From Stanieria cyanosphaera PCC 7437 (lineage in GTDB: Bacteria > Cyanobacteriota > Cyanobacteriia > Cyanobacteriales > Xenococcaceae), in the NCBI RefSeq assembly GCF_000317575.1, contig NC_019748.1, positions 4,298,501-4,362,500 on the forward strand: 64,000 nt of DNA, given 5' to 3'. Shown one piece after another: positions 35,894 to 44,539 of the stretch. A program made the position numbers and the translations under genes. The notes beneath the pieces were generated by a model, which ran no database searches, had not been told where the DNA came from, and was given only the letters and a program-made list of their open reading frames with translations. Position 1 is the first letter of the stretch. Every line of letters starts with the position of its first letter.

Positions 35894-36364
35894 CTACTCT
35901 TCTACCGCAGGTGAAGAGTTAGTTAGCGGTGGTCTGAGTCTAGCGGGTTCGTCCTGATTCTCTATATACTTTAACAACGTTTGTATGTTAGCCCTTCCAC
36001 CAACAGAAATAATACAATAAGCCCGATTCCAGAAGTATGACTTCCAATAGTACTGGTTTAAATGCTCTGCATATTCGTTTCGCATTCTTCTAGAAGATAC
36101 TGACTTTAAATTTTTAACTAGGTCAGCTAACTGTACAGTCGGCACCGCTTCAAACAAGACGTGGATGTGGTCGCCCTCCCCTCCGAATTCGATTAGTTCG
36201 CAGTGCCACTTCAAAAGTAAGTCTTTAAATATTTCTTCTAACCGTTCTAGCATCTCTCCTGTAATACATTTATGCCTATATTTCGTAGACAACACTAAAT
36301 GGTAGAAAAGACGATAAGCACTATGATTATTAGTTTTTAGTCTTGCAAATTTAGATGACTTCAT
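35894..36364 (-). CDS. tnpA: IS200/IS605 TnpA, Y1 (HUH) transposase
   Basis: A 156-aa single-strand transposase. The HUH motif is HIH in GDHIHVLFEAVP and the likely catalytic Tyr is in TLLKYIENQ near the C-terminus. The opening HSAYRLFYHLVLSTKYRHKCI is typical of the family. It excises and inserts the element as single-stranded DNA during replication. The length and motifs look intact. The 3' end overlaps a terminal hairpin. Confidence 0.9.
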   Translation of the reverse strand: MKSSKFARLKTNNHSAYRLFYHLVLSTKYRHKCITGEMLERLEEIFKDLLLKWHCELIEFGGEGDHIHVLFEAVPTVQLADLVKNLKSVSSRRMRNEYAEHLNQYYWKSYFWNRAYCIISVGGRANIQTLLKYIENQDEPARLRPPLTNSSPAVEE

Positions 36365-36377
36365 TTATGATTGCACC

Positions 36378-37724
36378 ATGGATAATTTAATTATACGGTC
36401 AGATAACTGGGATTTAAATCCCAACAAAGAACAAATCCAGTATGCTCTTGATACCGAAAAAGTTTATCGTCAATTTGCCAGAGCATTAATCGGTGTCGTG
36501 TATACTCATTGGACTTTAATAGCTAACGCTTCTAGTCCTTGTGCTGCCGTAGAAAAGTTAATCCATAAGACGAACAAAAATCCTAATCCGCGCTATCAGT
36601 ACTTTACCTGTAACTTCTACAAATTTCCTTCGTACCTTAGACGGGCAGTTATTCAAGCAGCTATTGGACAAGTATCCTCTTTTGTAATTAGATACCGACA
36701 ATGGCTGTCTGGTGACAGGAAAAGGAGAGATGCTAATCCACCAAAACTAAATGCAGTAACCAATTTGCGTACAGTCTTGTACCAAGGACAATGCATTCTC
36801 TTCCTAAAAAACAGCGTAAAAATTAAGTTGTACAAAGGAAAAGATTGGAGTTGGGAGACTATACCTGTTAAAAACACAGGTCAGCGACATTTGCTACCTG
36901 AGTCTAAAACAATGTCCCCCAGTATGATGGTTACAAATACTGGTATCTCGCTCTCAGTACCGTTCAAAATTAAACCACCGCAAACACCAAAAGTCAAAAA
37001 GGTTTGCTCGGTAGACCTGGGAATTAATACAATAGCAGTGGCTTCAGTCGTAAATCCCAATGGCACTGTGACGGCACGTAAATTCTTTAACTCTTGTGCC
37101 GCCGACATAGACCGAAGAGATAAGCGATTGCAAGCCATCCGCAAGAAAGCTCGTTTAACGATGGGTAAAACAGGCAAGTTAACTAAAGGCTTTTGTCGAG
37201 ACATCTACCGCAAAGCTCATAACATTAACAAGCAAATAGCCCACAAAGTTTCTAGAGAACTAATTAACTTTGCTACTACCAATGGTGCTGCAGTAATCGT
37301 CTTCGAGTATATGACAGGATGGAAACCACGAGGAGGTAGACGAGGTTCGACCTTAAGACAGAGATTTCATGGGTGGTTAAAGAGCAGTATCGTTTCTTTA
37401 ACGACTGAAAAATACGTAGAGCTAGGCGGAAAAACTAGCCAAGTCAATCCTCGTGGTACATCTAGCTGGGCATATGATGGCTCTGGAAAAGTTAGAAGAA
37501 ACAAAAAGAACTATGCTCTAGCTACATTTGCAAGCGGTAAAAAATATAATGCCGACCTTAGCGCATCGTACAATATCGGTGCTAGGTATTGGCTAAAACT
37601 CGTTCGGAGAAATCGCAACGAGTCTGGTATGGGCCAAAGTACCCAGCCAGAACAGAGAATGCCTGGTCTACTCTGCCAATTATGGTCGGAGATAGAAGCC
37701 GCTTATGTACCCGAAGGGTCATGA
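36378..37724 (+). CDS. tnpB: TnpB-type RuvC protein lacking the zinc ribbon
   Basis: A 448-aa OrfB-family protein. The RuvC acidic residues are present: Asp in CSVDLGINTIAVA, Glu in AVIVFEYMTG and Asp in KKYNADLSASYNIGARY. TnpBs are RNA-guided nucleases that promote transposon retention. Between the second and third RuvC motifs, where most TnpBs have two C-x-x-C pairs, this one reads NPRGTSSWAYDGSGKV and ATFASGKKYN with no cysteines, so the zinc ribbon is lost. A similar zinc-less form exists in other cyanobacteria as I recall. The coding 3' end overlaps the right-end hairpin, where the guide RNA would lie. Confidence 0.88.
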   Translation: MDNLIIRSDNWDLNPNKEQIQYALDTEKVYRQFARALIGVVYTHWTLIANASSPCAAVEKLIHKTNKNPNPRYQYFTCNFYKFPSYLRRAVIQAAIGQVSSFVIRYRQWLSGDRKRRDANPPKLNAVTNLRTVLYQGQCILFLKNSVKIKLYKGKDWSWETIPVKNTGQRHLLPESKTMSPSMMVTNTGISLSVPFKIKPPQTPKVKKVCSVDLGINTIAVASVVNPNGTVTARKFFNSCAADIDRRDKRLQAIRKKARLTMGKTGKLTKGFCRDIYRKAHNINKQIAHKVSRELINFATTNGAAVIVFEYMTGWKPRGGRRGSTLRQRFHGWLKSSIVSLTTEKYVELGGKTSQVNPRGTSSWAYDGSGKVRRNKKNYALATFASGKKYNADLSASYNIGARYWLKLVRRNRNESGMGQSTQPEQRMPGLLCQLWSEIEAAYVPEGS

Positions 37725-38032
37725 GCAGAGCATTCACAGTCAATAAGCTATCATAAGCTGAAATAAAAACTAGATCAATTTCAATAGTACATAAATTTTA
37801 AAGTTGAATCATATAACACTTTTTAAGTATTTATTTTGAAGGAACACTAAATTCTCTTCAACAGTCTAATTATTAGTTTGACCAAGGAAGGAAACAAACA
37901 CCCTTCACCAAGCTAAAAATGCAGTCTGATTGAAGTCAAGAAATTGTTCTATCTTAAAGGTAAATAATATTCTCTAGAAAATTACCATTTTACATACACA
38001 ATAAAAAAACAAAATTGAACAAAGACAAAATC
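37725..38032. other. intergenic between IS element 1 and the Tic22-like gene
   Basis: About 310 bp of AT-rich DNA, containing the probable right end of the IS and the upstream region of the Tic22-like gene. No ORF or RNA gene was recognised. GAAGGAAACAAA near 37887 is purine-rich but not next to a start. Confidence 0.45.
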
Positions 38033-38797
38033 ATGATTAACTCTTTATTTCTGCGCAGTGTCACTTTAGGCTTAATCGGAACAAGTTTAATTGGTTTAGG
38101 TTTAGGTCAAAATTTGAAAGCTTGGGCTTTACCTACTGAGCAAATCGTTGAAAAACTTAACCCAGTTCCAGTTTTTACCGTGGCTGATGAACAAGGAGCT
38201 CCTTTAGTTGCTTCTGGAGAAGATAACGCTAAAGTAGCAGGCGTATTTATTAGCCAAGCAGATGCTAATAATTTTATTAGTCGTTTACAAACACAAAATC
38301 CCGATCTTGCTAGTAAAGTTAAGGTAGTACCTGTCTCTTTAGGAGAAGTATATAAGTTAGACCAGGCAAATCAAGCCCAAACTAACAGTCTGAATTTTAC
38401 TTATGTTCCTACTCAAACAGAAGTAGAGTCAGCTAAAACTATTTTGAGCCAAGATGGCAAACAATATCAAGGTGGAGTACCTTTGTTTGTTGCTAAAGGT
38501 GGACAAGATGATGGTTATTTAACGATTGAAAGAGACTCTGAGCAAGTAATTCCTTTCTTTTTTGAGAAACAACAGCTAGAAAGTGTTATTGAAAAATTTA
38601 AACAACAAAAACCAGAATTAGCAGATACTGTCGATATCGAAGTTGTTTTATTAGAAGGGGTAATTGATACTCTACAAAACAGTAATGATGCCATGTTGAG
38701 CAAAATTGTGCTAGTGCCTACTGCTGAATCGATCAAATTTATTCAAGAAAATGTACCTGCTCAAGAGGGACAAACCGAAACTCAGCCAGCACAGTAA
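38033..38797 (+). CDS. Tic22-like family protein (periplasmic)
   Basis: About 254 aa from the ATG at 38033. The N-terminal signal peptide (SVTLGLIGTSLIGLGLGQNL, cleavage near the LKAWA region) is followed by two Tic22-like halves: IVEKLNPVPVFTVADEQGAPL...VAGVFISQADANNFI and KQYQGGVPLFVAKGGQDDGYL...VIPFFFEKQQLESVI. Cyanobacterial Tic22 is a periplasmic chaperone supporting outer-membrane biogenesis through Omp85; plant Tic22 acts in chloroplast import. The Gln-rich C-terminal tail is disordered. The TTG start upstream adds six residues and is not preferred. Confidence 0.85.
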   Translation: MINSLFLRSVTLGLIGTSLIGLGLGQNLKAWALPTEQIVEKLNPVPVFTVADEQGAPLVASGEDNAKVAGVFISQADANNFISRLQTQNPDLASKVKVVPVSLGEVYKLDQANQAQTNSLNFTYVPTQTEVESAKTILSQDGKQYQGGVPLFVAKGGQDDGYLTIERDSEQVIPFFFEKQQLESVIEKFKQQKPELADTVDIEVVLLEGVIDTLQNSNDAMLSKIVLVPTAESIKFIQENVPAQEGQTETQPAQ

Positions 38798-38818
38798 ACT
38801 AAACTTTTATTTAATTCT

Positions 38819-39709
38819 ATGCTCTCTGGGCAAGAACTTTATCTTTGGCGTAAGCAAGCTCAACAAGAAGCATTAGCTGCCAAGGTATCTCCACAGGAAG
38901 TAGACTGGTTGTTACAAGAATTATTAGGGTTGAGTAATTTAACTCTTCGTTTAGAGTTGTTTTGTCAACAAACAGAAGTTTCTTCAACTCAGTCTCTTCA
39001 ACAACTAACTGATTTGTGGCAAAAACGTCTTCAAGATCGTTTACCAATTCAGTATTTAGTTGGAAGAGTACCTTGGCGGTATTTTCATCTCAAAGTATCT
39101 GCTGCTGTCTTGATTCCTCGTCCCGAAACTGAGTTAATGATTGATTTTGCTCAACAAGCTATTGAGAATAGTAATTGTTCTAATCTTAGTTTGGGTAATT
39201 GGGTTGATTTAGGAACTGGTAGTGGTGCGATCGCTTTAGGTTTGGCTAGTATCTTACCTCAAGCAAAAATTCATGCGGTAGATGTTAGTGAAGCTGCATT
39301 GGCAATAGCTAAGGAAAATGCTGAAAATTTAGGATTTTCTGAGCAAATTAGTTTTTATCAAGGCAATTGGTGGTATCCTTTACCACATCTTCGAGGTAAA
39401 GTTAGTGGGATGGTTTCTAATCCTCCTTATATTCCCACTGATGAACTTGAACATTTACAGCCAGAAGTATTTAAACACGAACCTCTGCTAGCTTTAGATG
39501 GAGGTGCAGATGGCTTGGATCATATTCGTTATTTAGTCCAAGAATCGGCTGATTATCTCCATTCAGGTGGGATTTGGTTAATTGAAATGATGATTGGACA
39601 AGCACCAATTGTCGCTAAAATGCTATCTGAGACAGGAAATTATCACAATATTCAAATTTTTTCCGATCTAGCAGGAATTGAACGTTTTGTTTTAGCTTAT
39701 CGTTGTTAA
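38819..39709 (+). CDS. prmC: peptide chain release factor N5-glutamine methyltransferase
   Basis: PrmC/HemK (296 aa) methylates the GGQ glutamine of release factors RF1/RF2. It has an N-terminal helical domain (about 1-95), a Rossmann methyltransferase domain with VDLGTGSGAIALGLA, and the catalytic NPPY in VSNPPYIPTDELEHL. The linker LVGRVPWRYFHLKVSAAVLI precedes PRPETE. It lies 21 bp downstream of the Tic22-like gene, and the Sua5 gene begins 1 bp after its stop, so the three may form an operon. Confidence 0.93.
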   Translation: MLSGQELYLWRKQAQQEALAAKVSPQEVDWLLQELLGLSNLTLRLELFCQQTEVSSTQSLQQLTDLWQKRLQDRLPIQYLVGRVPWRYFHLKVSAAVLIPRPETELMIDFAQQAIENSNCSNLSLGNWVDLGTGSGAIALGLASILPQAKIHAVDVSEAALAIAKENAENLGFSEQISFYQGNWWYPLPHLRGKVSGMVSNPPYIPTDELEHLQPEVFKHEPLLALDGGADGLDHIRYLVQESADYLHSGGIWLIEMMIGQAPIVAKMLSETGNYHNIQIFSDLAGIERFVLAYRC

Positions 39710-39710
39710 C

Positions 39711-40304
39711 ATGACTAGAGTTTCTCAAGAGGAATTAGTTAAAGGAGTTGCGTCTGGAAAAGTTGTCAGTTTTCCGACAGATACTGTACCAGCTTTAGCC
39801 GTTAAACCAGAATTAGCGAAACTAATCTTTCAACTCAAACAACGCCCTGCAACTAAACCTTTGATTTTAATGGCTGCCTCAATTGAAGAACTTTTACCTT
39901 ATCTTGATGGCAGCGATGCAGAATTGGCAAATTGGTTGGAAATAGCTCAAAAATATTGGCCAGGAGCTTTAACTCTGGTGTTACCTGCTTCTGATTCAGT
40001 TTCTTCGACAATTAATCCTACTGACTCTAAAACAATCGGCATCAGAATTCCTCATAGCGCGATCGCATTAGAAATTTTAAGACAAACTGGGGTATTAGCT
40101 ACCACTAGTGCTAATTTTTCTGGAAAACCCCCTTTAGAAACTATGGAGGCAATAGAGCATAATTTTCCAGAGGTGTTAGTACTTCAAGATGATGGTGTTA
40201 AGGAAGATCAACCAATGGGTAGCGGACTCCCTTCAACCGTAGTTCAATGGACAGAAGCAGGATGGCAAATTTTGCGTCAAGGCAGTATTGAATTATTTTT
40301 GTAA
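39711..40304 (+). CDS. L-threonylcarbamoyladenylate synthase (Sua5/YciO/YrdC family)
   Basis: A 197-aa protein that makes threonylcarbamoyl-AMP for the t6A37 tRNA modification. Visible: VVSFPTDTVPALAVKPE (nucleotide pocket), LKQRPATKPLILM (Lys/Arg site), WPGALTLVLPAS, IGIRIPHSA and VLATTSANFSG. It has the short TsaC-type length without the long C-terminal Sua5 domain. It begins 1 bp after the prmC stop. The TsaC/Sua5 and PrmC neighbourhood (both translation-quality genes) is common in bacteria. Confidence 0.9.
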   Translation: MTRVSQEELVKGVASGKVVSFPTDTVPALAVKPELAKLIFQLKQRPATKPLILMAASIEELLPYLDGSDAELANWLEIAQKYWPGALTLVLPASDSVSSTINPTDSKTIGIRIPHSAIALEILRQTGVLATTSANFSGKPPLETMEAIEHNFPEVLVLQDDGVKEDQPMGSGLPSTVVQWTEAGWQILRQGSIELFL

Positions 40305-40313
40305 AGCTATTAG

Positions 40314-41648
40314 CTAAACGAGAGGAGAAAATTTGATTTTAAGCCCATCACGAGGATGAGGAGTAGGAATAGTAAGTAATTCTAAGCTTTGATTGGGTAA
40401 GAGTTCCCATTGATAATTTTTTAGTAACATCGAGGCAAAAATCCTCATTTCCAAACGAGCAAATTCTTTGCCTAAACACTCTCTTAAACCACCACCAAAA
40501 GGAATATAAGCAAAACTAGCTTGTTTATCTTCTGCTTTATCAGGGGAAAAGCGGTCAGGAGCAAAGCGATCGCAATCGGGATAAACTGCTTGATCTTTAT
40601 GGGTTTGAGCAATTTGATATTGAATATTCCATCCTTGAGGAATTTGATAACCTTGGAATTCAAACGACTCGATTACTTCTCTAAAACCACCACCAACAGG
40701 AGGAATAATTCGCATTACCTCTTTTAAAACTTGTTCTAAATAAGTCATCTGTTTAAGATTTTCCAGAGTGAGAGGAGAAGCAAGAGATAATTGTTGTTGT
40801 TCCTCACGAAGTCGTTGTAAAACTTCTGGATGTTGGGCAGTCAGTAAACAAAAAGATGCGATCGCAGATGTGAGGGTTTCATGTCCAGCAAAGAGTAATA
40901 ATAAAACTTGGTCTTTTAATTCTTCTAAACTAAGGCTATTTCCCTCTTCATCTTTGGCTTGAATTAATAATCCTAAAGCATCTTCGCCTGGATTTTTTGC
41001 TTGTTGACGTTTGACAACAATGTCTTCAATGTATTGAAGTAACTTTTTACGACAATATAATGCCTTACCAAATTTAGTCCAAGGAAGAGGAATCGCAAGA
41101 GTAAATAAACCAGCACACCATTCTTCAAAGTACTCTCCTAAAGGCGTTTGTGAACCACCGTCAGTACTAACCAACAAACTGCTAGCAATATCAAAAGTAT
41201 AATTTCTTAATTCTGGATACCAAGTAAATGTATTTAGCTTTTCCCACTTGTTGAGATATTCTTGAGTAATATGTTCCATTGTGGGGATATAACTAGCTAA
41301 AGCTCTCGGTTGAAAAGCCTGATACAGTAATTTACGACGAGAAGTATGAAAATCCCCAGTTTTGACAGCTAAAGATGTTGAGCCTAATAATATTTTGGTA
41401 CTTTTTGGCCAAGTAGCAACCACATATTTATTTTCGTTCTTAAATAAAAAAGTATTTGCTTCTGCACCAACCATCACTACCGTTGGACGACCAAAAAGAC
41501 TTGTTTTAAACAGTTTACCGTATTTATTTAATCGTTTTTGATTAAAATTTGGGTCGGTAAAAAAGCTAATTGTTTCCCCCAGTAAGGGTAAACCTAAATT
41601 TCCAGGTGGTAAAGAAAGAGATTGTTTTGTTTTTTGGGAAATAGTCAT
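40314..41648 (-). CDS. cytochrome P450 (CYP120-like)
   Basis: A 444-aa soluble P450. The I-helix oxygen-binding motif is in LLFAGHETLTSAI, the ExxR pair in KEVMRIIPPVGGGFREV and the haem-ligand Cys in YIPFGGGLRECLGKEFARLEM. Class E architecture, with an N-terminal proline-rich start (LPPGNLGLPLLGET), resembles CYP120A1, the cyanobacterial retinoic-acid hydroxylase. The substrate here is unknown but is likely an apocarotenoid or fatty acid. It is convergent with the Sua5 gene; the stops are about 9 bp apart. Confidence 0.9.
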   Translation of the reverse strand: MTISQKTKQSLSLPPGNLGLPLLGETISFFTDPNFNQKRLNKYGKLFKTSLFGRPTVVMVGAEANTFLFKNENKYVVATWPKSTKILLGSTSLAVKTGDFHTSRRKLLYQAFQPRALASYIPTMEHITQEYLNKWEKLNTFTWYPELRNYTFDIASSLLVSTDGGSQTPLGEYFEEWCAGLFTLAIPLPWTKFGKALYCRKKLLQYIEDIVVKRQQAKNPGEDALGLLIQAKDEEGNSLSLEELKDQVLLLLFAGHETLTSAIASFCLLTAQHPEVLQRLREEQQQLSLASPLTLENLKQMTYLEQVLKEVMRIIPPVGGGFREVIESFEFQGYQIPQGWNIQYQIAQTHKDQAVYPDCDRFAPDRFSPDKAEDKQASFAYIPFGGGLRECLGKEFARLEMRIFASMLLKNYQWELLPNQSLELLTIPTPHPRDGLKIKFSPLV

Positions 41649-41879
41649 GATAATAACAAATTACCAACCACAACTTAAAAATTTAATTGAGCTATTTTAT
41701 TTTGTGCAAGAATTTAAATAGTTAGCAACCTCAATCAATTGTTCTCATGTAAAAATGCGATATCGCTTTAATCTGTAGATTGACAAACAGATTGTTGTTT
41801 GTGTTGGTAATTGGATTTAATAATTGAACCTTTTGGTTTTTGTTTTGGTCTAAAAAGAAGAATAAACTTTTGTTAGGAA

Positions 41880-42506
41880 TTGGCAGTTGTGTTAGCCATC
41901 AACCAAGCTAGTATTAAAGAACTAGAAACAAAGTCAATTACAGATGAGCAATTAGTTAAAGGCTGTCAACAAGGAGACTGCCATTCTTTTCGTTTATTGT
42001 ATCGCCGTTATCAGCAACGAGTTCGTTCAACCCTTTATCAACTATGCGGTTCAGAAATGCTAGAAGATTTAGTTCAAGAAGTGTTTCTAAGAGCTTGGAA
42101 AGGATTACCCCAACTACGAGAGAGTAGTTATTTTTCGACTTGGTTGTATAGAATTAGCTGGAATGTTGCAAGCGATCGCAGAAAAAAGTTAGCCAAACAT
42201 CAACCACAACTTAATCAAACTAAGTCTAAATTTGACTCCGATGAATCAAACTTAAATCTAACCTCTTCTAGTTCTCAGGATACACCAGACCTGATGCGTT
42301 TACATTATCAAGATTTAGTTCAAAGAGGTTTACAAACTTTAAGTCTTGAACATAGAGCCGTTTTAATTTTGCATGATTTAGAAGACTTACCCCAACAAGA
42401 AATTGCCCAAATCTTGAACATACCTAAAGGTACAGTAAAGTCAAGGTTATATTATGCTAGAAATGCACTCAAAAAATTTCTTCAACAACAAGATATATGC
42501 CTTTAG
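41880..42506 (+). CDS. ECF-type RNA polymerase sigma factor
   Basis: A 208-aa sigma-70-family regulator. Region 2 is in FRLLYRRYQQRVRSTLYQL and EDLVQEVFLRAWKGLP with YFSTWLYRISWNVASDRRK; region 4 is in HRAVLILHDLEDLPQQEIAQ with NIPKGTVKSRLYYARNALK. The linker (about 105-140) is Ser/Asp/Gln-rich. TTG 41880 starts the frame, but GTG at 41889 is equally plausible. It is the first of three same-strand genes (anti-sigma-like protein, then Spy-like protein), the usual arrangement of an autoregulated extracytoplasmic stress module. Confidence 0.92.
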   Translation: MAVVLAINQASIKELETKSITDEQLVKGCQQGDCHSFRLLYRRYQQRVRSTLYQLCGSEMLEDLVQEVFLRAWKGLPQLRESSYFSTWLYRISWNVASDRRKKLAKHQPQLNQTKSKFDSDESNLNLTSSSSQDTPDLMRLHYQDLVQRGLQTLSLEHRAVLILHDLEDLPQQEIAQILNIPKGTVKSRLYYARNALKKFLQQQDICL

Positions 42507-42530
42507 TTTTTTTACTTAGGTACTAAAGTT

Positions 42531-42923
42531 ATGACTAAATTACCATCAGATGACGATCATAATCTCATTAATTTTTTAAAACAAAATCGACCTTATACTC
42601 CTCAAGAAAAAGCTGGTTTTGAAGATGAATTAATTAATTTAGTACATCAAAAAAGTTTTTTTGAACATAAACAGATCGAACCTTTAGTCTGGCTTTTTCC
42701 TGGTATATTTTTGTTCGGTGTCTTGGTAGCAATTAATAGCGAACAACCTTATGGTTATCGGTTTGCTATTCGAGAGTCCAAAACTACCCCTTCAATCACT
42801 GACAATAGTGAGGAATTAGAAACCTTTTTAATTAATAGTTGGGAAAATACTATTTATCCTAACCATACCACCGAACAAGTTATTCAAAAAAACTCAGATT
42901 TATCGTTCTCCTCAGTTAAATAA
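42531..42923 (+). CDS. putative membrane-anchored anti-sigma factor
   Basis: A 130-aa protein with an N-terminal cytoplasmic part (about 1-48, LINFLKQNRPYTPQEKAGF), one TM helix (about 51-68, PLVWLFPGIFLFGVLVAI) and a polar periplasmic C-terminus. There is no zinc H-x-x-x-C-x-x-C anti-sigma motif. It is inferred to be the anti-sigma partner from its position 24 bp downstream of the sigma gene and from its topology. The identity is not shown by motif. Confidence 0.6.
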   Translation: MTKLPSDDDHNLINFLKQNRPYTPQEKAGFEDELINLVHQKSFFEHKQIEPLVWLFPGIFLFGVLVAINSEQPYGYRFAIRESKTTPSITDNSEELETFLINSWENTIYPNHTTEQVIQKNSDLSFSSVK

Positions 42924-42966
42924 TGGCAACATTACGCTTAATTATTTTGAAATCTAAAAGTCAATT

Positions 42967-43461
42967 ATGGTGATGCGCTATTTTCCTTTGATTGCTTCTG
43001 CTGCTTTTTTAGCTGCTGATAGTTTTCCAGTCTCAGCTACCTACCAAAACTCTTCACTTCAGATATTTTCGGGTAGTCAGATTAATCAACCAAGCTTATT
43101 TGAGCGTAGTGTGCCACAAATGACTATTCCATTCCACCGCAACAATAACTTGCTCGAACAATTAGATTTCAGTTTTGAGCAAACAATGGAAATTCAACAA
43201 ATTAGTAGTAATTACCAGACTATCATTAATCAAAAACAGCAAAAACTTTTTCTGGCACAAAAAGAGTTAGTTAAGCTGATCAAAGAAGATGATCTTCAAT
43301 TAATTCGTGCTAAACATCAAGAAATTCTGCAACTGCGCCAAACACTAGATCAATTAAATTTTGAAAGTCTTTTAGCAATCAGAGAAGTGCTAACCCCCTC
43401 TCAGCGTCAAGAATTTACCCAAATTATGGAATCTCGACAAGTTAACTCTCAACAAAATTAA
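42967..43461 (+). CDS. Spy/CpxP/CnrX-like periplasmic helical protein
   Basis: A 164-aa exported protein with an N-terminal signal peptide (PLIASAAFLAADSFPVSA). A long four-helix-like region (about 60-155) is rich in Gln and Leu, carrying QIQQISSNYQTIIN-like, LFLAQKELVKLIKE and LTPSQRQEFTQIME. The LTPxQ motif and the helical pattern match Spy/CpxP/CnrX-type periplasmic sensors. CnrX regulates its anti-sigma CnrY in metal resistance systems. The protein could act likewise here. Metal ligands are not obvious. Confidence 0.6.
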   Translation: MVMRYFPLIASAAFLAADSFPVSATYQNSSLQIFSGSQINQPSLFERSVPQMTIPFHRNNNLLEQLDFSFEQTMEIQQISSNYQTIINQKQQKLFLAQKELVKLIKEDDLQLIRAKHQEILQLRQTLDQLNFESLLAIREVLTPSQRQEFTQIMESRQVNSQQN

Positions 43462-43503
43462 CTAATTAAACTTTAAATGTGATAAAGTTATAAATGCCCG
43501 TGC

Positions 43504-43584
43504 GCGGATGTGGTGGAATCGGTAGACACGCACGCTTGAGGGGCGTGTGGCTTTGCCATGCGAGTTCGAGTCTCGCCATCCGCA
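43504..43584 (+). tRNA. tRNA-Leu(GAG)
   Basis: The acceptor stem GCGGATG (43504-43510) pairs with CATCCGC (43577-43583) and the discriminator is A. The D-arm has GGTAGAC, the anticodon stem CACGC/GCGTG encloses TTGAGGG (anticodon GAG), a long variable arm GGCTTTGCC follows, and the T-loop is TTCGAGT. CCA is not encoded. The long variable arm marks class II (Leu). Confidence 0.95.
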
Positions 43585-43734
43585 TTAAATTTATTTCCCT
43601 ATAGCGTCTAGCTTTCCCCCATCTTGCCTAGCAAAATAAACGCTTCATACACTCACTTATTACTCAATCTATAGGGTTTAAAGTATTTCAAAAAGGCAAC
43701 TTAAAAGTGGGGTTTGAGAATGGGATTTCGTATC

Positions 43735-43802
43735 AGGACGCCGAAGCGCTTTTGTACAGACGTTTCATGTTCCCAAGGGTGCGAAGCAACGTCTCTACTT
43801 TT
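43735..43802. repeat. GC-rich dispersed palindromic repeat after tRNA-Leu
   Basis: The segment has AGACGTTTCATGTTCCCAAG and GCGAAGCAACGTCTCTAC, with inverted ACGTTTC/GAAGC-type arms, in otherwise AT-rich DNA. It is typical of a dispersed cyanobacterial repeat (GTAGAGACGTTG family). No gene overlaps it. Confidence 0.5.
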
Positions 43803-43865
43803 TACTTTCTGCTAATAGCCGACAACAAAAATTGACGGTATTGGTACAGAAAAATACTGGCTTGG

Positions 43866-44471
43866 TTAACGCATTTTTCCTAAATATTTAGATAAATAAG
43901 GAGAAAATACTTCATAAATTAAAGTTAAAGGTTTACGATCATGCCAAAATAAGTAATGACGACCCCAAAAAGGCCCTTTTTCTCCAAAAGCCAGTTCTAA
44001 AGCTCGACAGTGACCATAATAAATTCCTTGAACATCTCGATACAACTCAGTATGTAAACGAGAAAGACTTTCCCAAATAGGTAGAGAACGATTTTGTAAA
44101 TATTCATCAACATGATTCGCATCCCACCAAGAAGCTGCATAAGCTAATCTTTGACCAGAGGCAGTACGTAACCATACTTGTCTTCTTAGTCGAGGTTCTG
44201 ATATGGCAGCAATTCCTTCAGGCGCACCATCATCATCAGTTCCAATTAAAGACATATCAATCACATCAACTTCGGTTGGTTCCCCAGTTAGTAGTCTTAG
44301 GTGACGAGTCGGAGAACCATCTCCTAGTAATAAAATTTGCCAAGTAGGTGCTAATTGACTGTGAGGCAGTCCTTGTTTGACAATTTCTTCTCCTCCTTGC
44401 CAAATCGGTTGGAGAGAGTGCCATTTAGTAGTTCTAGGTAAGAGATTTTGTGGTTTAAGATTTGCAGTCAA
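43866..44471 (-). CDS. chorismate lyase (plastoquinone 4-hydroxybenzoate branch), DUF98/UbiC-like
   Basis: A 201-aa protein resembling cyanobacterial chorismate pyruvate-lyase (Synechocystis sll1797). It makes 4-hydroxybenzoate, the head group for plastoquinone. Visible: LLLGDGSPTRHLRLLTGEP, LRRQVWLRTASGQRLAYA, YRDVQGIYYGHCRALELAF and GRHYLFWHDRKPLTLIYEVF. The conserved Arg/Glu/Trp pattern fits. It is next to hisB on the same strand, about 70 bp downstream of it. Confidence 0.8.
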   Translation of the reverse strand: MTANLKPQNLLPRTTKWHSLQPIWQGGEEIVKQGLPHSQLAPTWQILLLGDGSPTRHLRLLTGEPTEVDVIDMSLIGTDDDGAPEGIAAISEPRLRRQVWLRTASGQRLAYAASWWDANHVDEYLQNRSLPIWESLSRLHTELYRDVQGIYYGHCRALELAFGEKGPFWGRHYLFWHDRKPLTLIYEVFSPYLSKYLGKMR

Positions 44472-44539
44472 AGTTCTTTACAAAAGTTTATTTTTCTTTA
44501 AGCAGATCGTAACGCTTTTTCTTGACTTTTTCTGCGGTT

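Larger units (their letters stand above)
35870..37740. mobile_element. IS200/IS605 family element 1 (divergent tnpA and tnpB)
   Basis: A Y1 transposase gene (35894-36364, minus) and a tnpB gene (36378-37724, plus) lie head to head with 13 bp between. A hairpin (ACTCTTC at 35896-35902 with GAAGAGT at 35913-35919) overlaps the tnpA end. A smaller one (ACCCGAAGGGT at 37709-37719) overlaps the tnpB end, as expected for the subterminal hairpins of this family. The exact ends are not resolved. Confidence 0.8.

Noticed and set aside
38817-39047. 76-aa minus-strand frame opposite prmC
   Set aside because: It lies entirely within the prmC N-terminal domain on the other strand. No independent evidence.
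44498-44530. T-rich stretches downstream of hisB taken as a terminator
   Set aside because: No stable stem precedes the T-runs; the region is within the hisB-chorismate lyase spacer.
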